Source of the DNA: Cyclobacteriaceae bacterium
GTDB taxonomy: Bacteria > Bacteroidota > Bacteroidia > Cytophagales > Cyclobacteriaceae
NCBI GenBank assembly: GCA_019751475.1
Contig: JAIENH010000124.1
Span: 1 to 11,480 of the forward strand
Length of the DNA: 11,480 nt
Direction: 5' to 3'
Shown in pieces: positions 6,988-11,480 of this stretch. The notes under the pieces were generated by a model that was given only the letters and a program-made list of their open reading frames with translations, was not told the origin of the DNA and ran no database searches. How positions within the stretch are numbered: position 1 is the first letter of the stretch; every line of letters begins with the position of its first letter. The position numbers and the translations under genes were made by a program.

Positions 6988-7743
6988 ATGATCACAGGGC
7001 CCCTGCAGCACACGAAGATTTCTGAACTGGTAGAGCAAGACTATGTGCGGGCTTCTGTGCTGTATTATTTTGGGATACGTTTTTATGAATATCCCGAAAA
7101 TACGCTGGAAGAAGCCTGCCTTGCTTGCGGCCTCCCGGTTGAGCAAGTTGTTCAAGAATTGGAATCGCCTGCCCGACCGCTGGATGAAAAACTGCCGCTG
7201 GTCTCCTATCCCATCGACCTGATTATCGAATATCTTCGGCACGCACATTTTGTTTTTGTTAAAAATAAGCTGCCTTTCATTTCGAAGCTGGTGGAGAGTT
7301 TTACCGCTCACCATCCATCTTACGATGCTATCGCCAAAGATTTGAAAACGCTCTTTCCGCTTTTTGTAGAAGATTTCATTCATCACATCTACGAAGAGGA
7401 AGATACGCTGTTCCGCTACATTCAATTGCTGTACAAGGCGCACTTCGGAAAGGGAAATCCCTCCAAGCTTTTCTACATGATGGAGCGGCACTCCATTCAA
7501 CGCTTTGCATCTGAGCACGAAGTGCACGATGACGAAATGGAAGGAATCAGGCGAATCACCGACAACTATACCGTAACACCGGAGACACCTCTCCACGTGA
7601 AAGTGATTTATGCCGAGCTCACTCACCTGGAGCAAAGTCTGCAGATTCATGCCCGCATTGAGAATGAAATCCTTTTTCCAAAGGCGATGGTACTGGAAAA
7701 CAATGTGAAGCGTTCCGTGCTGGAAAAATCAAAATTCAATTGA
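6988..7743 (+). CDS. Hemerythrin-domain di-iron protein, RIC/ScdA/YtfE-like but lacking the CC motif
   Basis: A 251-residue cytosolic protein with two parts. Residues 10-60 resemble the DUF542/ScdA N-terminal domain (ISELVEQDYVRASVLYYFGI, then NTLEEACLACGL). The rest is a hemerythrin-like four-helix bundle with ligand-type residues at H85 or H87, H133 and E137 (HIYEE), H177 (SEHEVH), and H221 and E225 (HARIE), followed by ILFPKA. YtfE/RIC proteins are linked to repair of iron-sulfur clusters after nitrosative or oxidative damage, and that is the best guess here. However, the diagnostic FCCGG is replaced by FYEYP (residues 32-36) in an otherwise collinear stretch, so the Cys-dependent function may be lost or different. 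The ATG at 6988 is preferred over upstream in-frame starts because the promoter box overlaps them. It diverges from the S41 gene across 98 bp and is followed by ruvX. Confidence 0.8.
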   Translation: MITGPLQHTKISELVEQDYVRASVLYYFGIRFYEYPENTLEEACLACGLPVEQVVQELESPARPLDEKLPLVSYPIDLIIEYLRHAHFVFVKNKLPFISKLVESFTAHHPSYDAIAKDLKTLFPLFVEDFIHHIYEEEDTLFRYIQLLYKAHFGKGNPSKLFYMMERHSIQRFASEHEVHDDEMEGIRRITDNYTVTPETPLHVKVIYAELTHLEQSLQIHARIENEILFPKAMVLENNVKRSVLEKSKFN

Positions 7744-7747
7744 CATC

Positions 7748-7755
7748 TATCTTTG
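7748..7755 (+). promoter_or_regulatory. Candidate -7 promoter box for ruvX
   Basis: TATCTTTG matches TAnnTTTG exactly, just after the RIC-like gene's stop codon and 12 bases before the ruvX ATG. No TTG is found at the ideal upstream distance, so the call rests on the -7 element and its position. Confidence 0.45.
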
Positions 7756-7767
7756 TTTTGCGTTGAC

Positions 7768-8178
7768 ATGGCACGCGTAATCGCCATCGACTACGGATTA
7801 AAGCGCACTGGTCTTGCAGTGACCGACCCCTTGCGCATCATCGCAACAGCACTTGAAACGATTGAGACCTCGCAGCTGATTTCTTTTCTGCAGGAATACT
7901 TTAAAAAGGAAGTGGTGGACGAGATCGTGGTCGGCATGCCGAAGCGACTCAACAACCAGGATACCGACATGACCGCGCCTGTGCAAAGATTAGTAACCGA
8001 GCTTTCAACTAAATTTCCTGACAAGCCGGTGACACTGGTAGACGAACGATTTACCAGCGTGCAAGCCATGGAAGCCATGATAACAGGGGGAATGAAAAAG
8101 AAAGACCGCCAGGTAAAGGGCAACATGGATAAGATTAGTGCCGTATTAATTCTTCAGCGTTTCATGGAAAAGAAGTGA
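7768..8178 (+). CDS. ruvX: Putative pre-16S rRNA nuclease / Holliday junction resolvase (YqgF family)
   Basis: A 136-residue RNase H-fold nuclease of the YqgF/RuvX family, cytosolic. In E. coli YqgF takes part in 16S rRNA 5'-end maturation; the Holliday-junction label comes from structural similarity to RuvC. Family motifs are clear: MARVIAIDYGLKRTGLAVTD (residues 1-20) with catalytic-type D7, EIVVGMPKRLNN (52-63), LVDERFTSVQA and MDKISAVLILQ near the end, supplying the other acidic residues. The frame opens upstream at 7753, but the ATG at 7768 gives the canonical N-terminus and lies 12 bases after a promoter box. It starts 24 bp after the RIC-like gene and is followed by def 55 bp downstream, a neighbour pair I recall as common in Bacteroidota. 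Confidence 0.92.
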   Translation: MARVIAIDYGLKRTGLAVTDPLRIIATALETIETSQLISFLQEYFKKEVVDEIVVGMPKRLNNQDTDMTAPVQRLVTELSTKFPDKPVTLVDERFTSVQAMEAMITGGMKKKDRQVKGNMDKISAVLILQRFMEKK

Positions 8179-8218
8179 GCGGTCTGTAAAACATGAAACC
8201 GGTCTGCGTTCTTTTTAA

Positions 8219-8226
8219 TAATTTTG
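8219..8226 (+). promoter_or_regulatory. Candidate -7 promoter box for def
   Basis: TAATTTTG matches TAnnTTTG and ends 7 bases before the def ATG at 8234. No good TTG -33 element is seen. The spacing would give a leader of only a few bases. Confidence 0.45.
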
Positions 8227-8233
8227 CCAGCGA

Positions 8234-8794
8234 ATGGTTTATCCAATAGTTATGTATGGCGACCCGGTGCTTCGCAAACGGGCCAAGGAGATCGAAAAAA
8301 ATTCGCTAGACCTCCCTGCACTTATTCAGGATCTGTTTGACACCATGTATGCTGCTCACGGCATCGGGCTGGCAGCACCTCAGATCGGCAAGAGCCTGCG
8401 CATCTTCGTAGTGGACGGCACCACGCTTGATGAAAAAGAGGAAGATATGACCGACTTCAAGAAAGCATTCATCAACCCGGTGATGCTGAAAGAGGAAGGA
8501 GACGAATGGGAATTTGAAGAAGGGTGTCTGAGCATCCCCAACATTCGTGAAAACGTGGCTCGCCAGGAGAAACTCACTATACAATACCTCGATGAAAATT
8601 GGGTATCGCATAAAGAGACCTTTGATGGCATGAAGGCGCGCATCATCCAGCACGAGTACGACCACCTTGACGGAAAGATGTTTGTCGACTACCTCTCTCC
8701 CCTGAAGAAGAGGATGCTGAAGGGCAAGCTCACCGATATCAGCAAAGGTGATGTGGAGACTGAGTATCGCATCTTGGCGCCCTTGCGAAAGTAA
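8234..8794 (+). CDS. def: Peptide deformylase
   Basis: Essential cytosolic metalloenzyme that removes the formyl group from the N-terminal methionine of new proteins. The 186-residue product has all three active-site motifs: GIGLAAPQ at residues 43-50, EGCLS at 96-100 with metal ligand C98, and HEYDH at 140-144 with ligands H140 and H144 and catalytic E141. The N-terminal MVYPIVMYGDPVLR is typical, which supports the ATG at 8234. An acidic insertion (DEKEEDMTD, residues 66-74) follows the second strand and is common in the phylum as far as I recall. It follows ruvX on the same strand and runs tail to tail into the ferredoxin gene with 7 bp between them. Confidence 0.96.
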   Translation: MVYPIVMYGDPVLRKRAKEIEKNSLDLPALIQDLFDTMYAAHGIGLAAPQIGKSLRIFVVDGTTLDEKEEDMTDFKKAFINPVMLKEEGDEWEFEEGCLSIPNIRENVARQEKLTIQYLDENWVSHKETFDGMKARIIQHEYDHLDGKMFVDYLSPLKKRMLKGKLTDISKGDVETEYRILAPLRK

Positions 8795-8801
8795 TCCACT
8801 G

Positions 8802-9125
8802 CTATCCTGAATATTTTAAGTGCGGCAGCTTGGAGTCATCCGGCACGGCCACACGAATCGAGCCCTGGATCCTGGCCTGGCAGGCAAGTCGCTCGTTGGC
8901 GTTTAGCAAGCCTTGCTTTCGATAGCCCATTTCGGCTATGGTGAGTGGAGCAAGGTTTTCAGACCCTTCCAATACAATTATTTTACAGGTAGTGCAACGA
9001 CCCTTGCCGCCACAGGCATGCATCCAGTCGATGCCGTGGCCATGCAGCAGTTGCAGCACGTTGCGCCCCGGGGCGGAGGCCGTTACTTCTTTTTGTCCAA
9101 GATTTTCTATGATTATCTTTACCAT
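8802..9125 (-). CDS. [2Fe-2S] ferredoxin
   Basis: A 107-residue plant/adrenodoxin-fold ferredoxin carrying one [2Fe-2S] cluster for electron transfer; the partner is unknown. Cluster ligands are visible as C38, C44 and C47 (HACGGKGRCTTC) and C82 (RLACQAR). The C-x5-C-x2-C spacing and the GGKGRC loop resemble the ferredoxin domains of NqrF-type reductases and adrenodoxin-like proteins more than the C-x4-C of photosynthetic ferredoxins. The ATG at 9123-9125 is chosen, giving the usual MVKIIIENLG strand. A GTG eight codons upstream (9147-9149) is possible and would shorten the gap to the divergent gene to 9 bp. It is convergent with def (7 bp) and divergent from the 343-residue gene (33 bp). Confidence 0.9.
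   Translation of the reverse strand: MVKIIIENLGQKEVTASAPGRNVLQLLHGHGIDWMHACGGKGRCTTCKIIVLEGSENLAPLTIAEMGYRKQGLLNANERLACQARIQGSIRVAVPDDSKLPHLKYSG
9092..9121 (+). promoter_or_regulatory. Candidate promoter for the 343-residue gene, inside the ferredoxin gene
   Basis: TTTG at 9092-9095 and TATCTTTA at 9114-9121 (one mismatch to TAnnTTTG) are 18 bases apart. The box ends 37 bases before the ATG at 9159 and lies opposite the first codons of the ferredoxin gene, so the two transcripts would overlap. Confidence 0.35.
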
Positions 9126-9158
9126 CACCAACGGCAATCCGTTTACCACTGCAATCTC

Positions 9159-10190
9159 ATGGACGAAAAATTTAACCTAAAGGCCCTGGAGGACTACAGC
9201 GATGATTACGCATCGAAAGTAACAACTTCCTACTTCTTGGCAAACGAGAAAATTACGGGGCCCGCTATATTAAAGTTATGCGATGTCCACCAAGTCAATC
9301 TCTTTGTCGTGCGCGAACTGCTACATGCCTGGCGATTGGAAGGTCAGAAGTTGCGCAGTCCTTTTTTTGATTATTCGGCCCCTGCCGTAGCCGATGCTTT
9401 GACAAAGCTCCAAAACACGTTGTCAAATAATATTTCCATTTCAAAAGAAAACTTTCAGCCGCTGCTAAAAAAGGCTGTTAGCCAGACGCTTTTTTTAATT
9501 CTGGATCCTTATGACTTTTATTCAAACACGGTGGACAGCGGCAAGGGCAGCGCCCTGAAAGTAGAAGACCTGAAAAACGACATCAAGTATATCAAAATCA
9601 ATCGCGTGCCGCTTGAGCGGTTGATGAACGAGTTGGAAGAGAAAAAACTAAGTTCCCTTTCGGGGAATGAAGCCTTCGGGATGCTCGACCGAATTTTAGA
9701 GGAAGTAAATTTCACACCCGAAGACATTGATCCGTATGTTGAGTTGTTTTCCAAGGTAGTGCCGTTGGATGTTTCGACCTGGTATGGCGCTAAGCCTGCA
9801 GTAGAAGTCGCGCAACCTGTAATGGAAGAAATTGCCAAGCCGGTAGCCGTAAAAAAAGAAGAACCCAAACCGGAACCGGCCAAAAAAGTGGCAGCCGCCC
9901 AGACTACGCTTTATGATCAGTTTTCAAAAAGCACTGGAACCAGTCTTGCCGAAGATTTTCAGAAACGGAAGAAGATTAAAGACAGTCTCACCATCAACCA
10001 AAAGTTCATGTTCACCAAAATCCTTTTCAATGGTGACTTCGAACTTTTCTCAGCAGCCATCGAACGTCTTGATGAGCTTGATACGATGGCACAAGCCAAC
10101 AATTATATCAACAACAATTATGGCGAGTGGAGCAAGGACAGCGAAGAGTACCGGGAGTTTATGGAAATAGTGGAAAGGCGATTTGCATAG
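9159..10190 (+). CDS. Hypothetical cytosolic protein with N- and C-terminal helical domains and a Pro/Lys/Glu linker
   Basis: A 343-residue soluble protein with no signal peptide and no membrane helix; I do not recognise a named family. Residues 1-205 look alpha-helical (for example GPAILKLCDVHQVNLFVVRE and VPLERLMNELEEKKLSSLSG). Residues 212-247 form a low-complexity linker rich in Pro, Lys, Glu, Ala and Val, with repeated KP and EP. Residues 265-343 form a charged helical domain (LTINQKFMFTKILFNGD at 277-293, NNYINNNYGEW at 314-324, then a Glu-rich tail). The C-terminal stretch resembles a domain I have seen in uncharacterised Bacteroidota proteins with an I..KF.F...LF.GD pattern. The frame runs back to 8913, but that part is the antisense of the ferredoxin gene. 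The ATG at 9159 is chosen because the predicted protein changes character there. Function is unknown. Confidence 0.8.
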   Translation: MDEKFNLKALEDYSDDYASKVTTSYFLANEKITGPAILKLCDVHQVNLFVVRELLHAWRLEGQKLRSPFFDYSAPAVADALTKLQNTLSNNISISKENFQPLLKKAVSQTLFLILDPYDFYSNTVDSGKGSALKVEDLKNDIKYIKINRVPLERLMNELEEKKLSSLSGNEAFGMLDRILEEVNFTPEDIDPYVELFSKVVPLDVSTWYGAKPAVEVAQPVMEEIAKPVAVKKEEPKPEPAKKVAAAQTTLYDQFSKSTGTSLAEDFQKRKKIKDSLTINQKFMFTKILFNGDFELFSAAIERLDELDTMAQANNYINNNYGEWSKDSEEYREFMEIVERRFA

Positions 10191-10217
10191 CACAAACCGC
10201 TAGGAAAATTGTCTTTA

Positions 10218-10619
10218 TTAGATAAATGGATTGACAATCTTCAATTTGCCTTCAATCAATTGACCATGTTGCAAATCTTCCGAATACAGCGTAGTACATT
10301 CAGCTTGTAGTGCCGATGCAATAATTAAAGAATCAAGAAAAGAAAACTGGAGTTTGCTTTTAAGACTTAGCGCTGCTGAAAAAGTCGATGGCTCAATAGG
10401 CATTACAGTCGCAGCGTCACAAAGAATAAGCGTATTTTCATCACAGATTTGCGCTGGAAGTTTCAATTTGCGGGAGCATGCCAGATACGTTTCAATCACT
10501 ACTTGAGAACTTACAAATGGCCTGCTCTTTAACAATACAAGTGCCTTGTCCTGTTTATCAGGATTGGATTTATCAAACCAGTATACGCAGATATTAGAGT
10601 CAAGAAACGCTCTACTCAT
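10218..10619 (-). CDS. PIN-domain ribonuclease, VapC-like toxin
   Basis: A 133-residue PIN-domain protein, expected to be a Mg2+-dependent RNase that cuts tRNA or other RNA when free of its antitoxin. The acidic active-site residues are visible: D7 in AFLDSNI, E43 in VVIET, D96 in FLDSLIIASAL and D115 (with E114) in LYSEDLQHG. Length is normal for the family. The ATG at 10617-10619 overlaps the end of the upstream antitoxin gene by 8 bases, which indicates translational coupling and is typical of toxin-antitoxin operons. All catalytic positions are intact, so the toxin is probably functional. The RNA target is unknown. It ends 27 bp from the convergent 343-residue gene. Confidence 0.9.
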   Translation of the reverse strand: MSRAFLDSNICVYWFDKSNPDKQDKALVLLKSRPFVSSQVVIETYLACSRKLKLPAQICDENTLILCDAATVMPIEPSTFSAALSLKSKLQFSFLDSLIIASALQAECTTLYSEDLQHGQLIEGKLKIVNPFI

Positions 10620-10839
10620 ATAAATCCTCGCGCTTCCACTTTTCGATCTTGGTGAAATCTATAGCATTATCGCGATAAAATCTTACCATTTCTTCATATG
10701 TCCTTTTGCCTTCTGGCGCCTGATAATCGTCAATAGAGAAAGCGATTACTTCCGTTTCCTTTTGAAGAAATCGTTCAGGCAAATGAACTACAAGATCTGC
10801 CTCCGTTTGGGGGTTAATAATGGTGCGATGGATTTTCAC
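10612..10839 (-). CDS. Antitoxin partner of the PIN toxin (VapB-like)
   Basis: A 75-residue protein upstream of and overlapping the PIN toxin gene by 8 bases. Its N-terminal half (ADLVVHLPERFLQKETEVIA, residues 14-33) has the beta-strand, LPE.. helix and EVI strand pattern of small antitoxins with an AbrB-like or DUF2281-like DNA-binding part. The C-terminal half is helical and charged (RTYEEMVRFYRDNAIDFTKI, residues 46-65), as expected for a toxin-wrapping tail. The start codon is GTG (10837-10839); no in-frame ATG lies upstream close by, and the only nearby ATG, out of frame, stops after three codons. A TAnnTTTG box lies 17 bases upstream. Such antitoxins normally neutralise the toxin and repress the operon. 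The exact family is uncertain. Confidence 0.78.
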   Translation of the reverse strand: MKIHRTIINPQTEADLVVHLPERFLQKETEVIAFSIDDYQAPEGKRTYEEMVRFYRDNAIDFTKIEKWKREDLYE

Positions 10840-10856
10840 AATTCCATATTACTAAA

Positions 10857-10864
10857 CAAAGATA
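10857..10864 (-). promoter_or_regulatory. Candidate -7 promoter box for the toxin-antitoxin operon
   Basis: The minus strand reads TATCTTTG, an exact TAnnTTTG match, ending 17 bases before the GTG start of the antitoxin. No convincing TTTG lies at the ideal upstream distance; a T-rich TTTTTC about 18 bases upstream could serve as -33. The leader would be about 12 bases. Confidence 0.45.
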
Positions 10865-10923
10865 GCAATCATCTTTCAATACGAAAAAGTACCATAGGTT
10901 GAGCTGATCAAACTTAATAGAAG

Positions 10924-10938
10924 AATGCTTACAGCATT
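10924..10938 (-). terminator. Possible terminator after rodA
   Basis: On the minus strand, two bases after the rodA stop codon, AATGCT and AGCATT pair perfectly around a 3-base loop (GTA), followed by the pyrimidine-rich CTTCTATT. The stem is short and AT-rich, so termination would be weak. Confidence 0.4.
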
Positions 10939-10940
10939 TG

Positions 10941-11480
10941 CTAAATCCGCTGTAGCACCTGCCCACGGTGCGCATCCAATTTCAATAGAATAAAGAGCAG
11001 TACAGTAAATCCCCACAGCGATGATCCGCCATAGCTGAAGAAGGGAAGCGGAATACCAATTACGGGGAAAAGTCCGACCGTCATTCCGATGTTAATGGCA
11101 AAGTGAAAAAACAAGATGCTGACTACACTGTAGGCATACACACGGGCAAACCTGTTTTTCTGTCGCTCAGCTAGGTAGATAACCCGCAAGAGTAGCGTGA
11201 CAAACAGCGCTACCACAACCAGGCTACCCAGCCAACCATGCTCTTCGCCTATCGTGCAAAAAATAAAATCCGTGCTTTGCTCAGGCACAAAGTCAAATTT
11301 GGTTTGTGTGCCCTTCAAAAAGCCCTTGCCGGAAAAACCACCGCTGCCAATGGCAATTTTTGACTGCGTTACATTCCATCCATATCCCAACGGGTCGGCA
11401 TCCGGGTTAATTAGTGCTTTCACACGATTTTGCTGGTGAGGCTTTAGCACATCTTTAATCACATAGTCGACACTCTCAAT
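10941..11480 (-). CDS. rodA: Rod shape-determining protein RodA, C-terminal 179 residues (partial)
   Basis: SEDS-family peptidoglycan glycosyltransferase of the elongation machinery, an inner-membrane protein that polymerises lipid II together with a class B PBP. The frame is open to the window edge and ends in TAG at 10941-10943. Visible signatures are QQNRVKALINPDADPLGYGW (residues 16-35 of the visible part), QSKIAIGSGGFSGKG (39-53), FVPEQSTDFIFCTIGEE (64-80) and PVIGIPLPFFSYGGSS (139-154). The Asp of TDFIF, D71 here, aligns with the essential Asp262 of E. coli RodA by counting from the C-terminus. Sequence such as KGTQTKFDFVPEQSTDFIF fits RodA better than FtsW. The N-terminal half lies outside the window, where a class B PBP gene might be expected upstream. 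Confidence 0.92.
   Translation of the reverse strand: MESVDYVIKDVLKPHQQNRVKALINPDADPLGYGWNVTQSKIAIGSGGFSGKGFLKGTQTKFDFVPEQSTDFIFCTIGEEHGWLGSLVVVALFVTLLLRVIYLAERQKNRFARVYAYSVVSILFFHFAINIGMTVGLFPVIGIPLPFFSYGGSSLWGFTVLLFILLKLDAHRGQVLQRI

Noticed and set aside
6907..7650. Long open frame (about 247 codons) on the minus strand
   Set aside because: It is antisense to the RIC-like gene, whose plus-strand product shows clear family motifs; the antisense product resembles nothing known.
8913..9158. 82-codon N-terminal extension of the unknown 343-residue protein
   Set aside because: This stretch is the antisense of the ferredoxin coding sequence, and the cysteine-ligand gene on the other strand is secure.
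1..11480. CRISPR array, tRNA or rRNA genes, insertion sequences or prophage genes
   Set aside because: I found no regularly spaced repeats, cloverleaf-like GTTCRANYC segments, transposase or phage motifs on reading both strands.

Overview
The window looks like a chromosomal segment of a Bacteroidota bacterium, most likely of the Cytophagales type. Three observations support this. Several genes are preceded by a TAnnTTTG box instead of a sigma70 -10 element. Start codons lack Shine-Dalgarno sequences. The gene content (short-type homogentisate dioxygenase, a UbiA-family geranylgeranyl transferase-like enzyme, a 48-residue protein ending in YRYWVT..LD, and the ruvX-def pair) matches what I know of that phylum. 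The assignment is from recognition, not from a search.

Left part (1-3225). The tail of an unknown membrane protein is followed by a UbiA-family prenyltransferase and purN, all on the plus strand. A thioesterase (minus) and a bile-acid-symporter-family transporter (plus) are divergent across 70 bp. The transporter runs tail to tail, with 8 bp between, into a small 48-residue gene on the minus strand.

Middle part (3304-6889, all minus). Read in transcription order this is a C-terminal processing protease (S41), homogentisate 1,2-dioxygenase and a secreted two-domain protein of unknown role. The protease and the secreted protein are each split by an apparent loss of one base, while both halves of each remain well conserved. 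These are either recent pseudogenes or sequence errors. A hairpin covers the start codon of the dioxygenase gene.

Right part (6975-11480). A RIC/ScdA-like di-iron protein, ruvX and def follow on the plus strand, each with a TAnnTTTG box only 5-12 bases before its ATG, suggesting leaderless or nearly leaderless mRNAs. A [2Fe-2S] ferredoxin (minus) and a 343-residue protein of unknown function (plus) are divergent across 33 bp. A VapBC-like toxin-antitoxin pair (minus) and the C-terminal half of rodA (minus, running off the window) close the segment.

Most of this is housekeeping and general metabolism, tightly packed. I see no phage, IS, CRISPR, tRNA or rRNA. I do not see a clearly new multi-gene system. 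The points most worth checking are the two frameshifts, the short-leader promoters, the hairpin at the dioxygenase start, the small gene at 3079-3225 and the unknown 343-residue protein.
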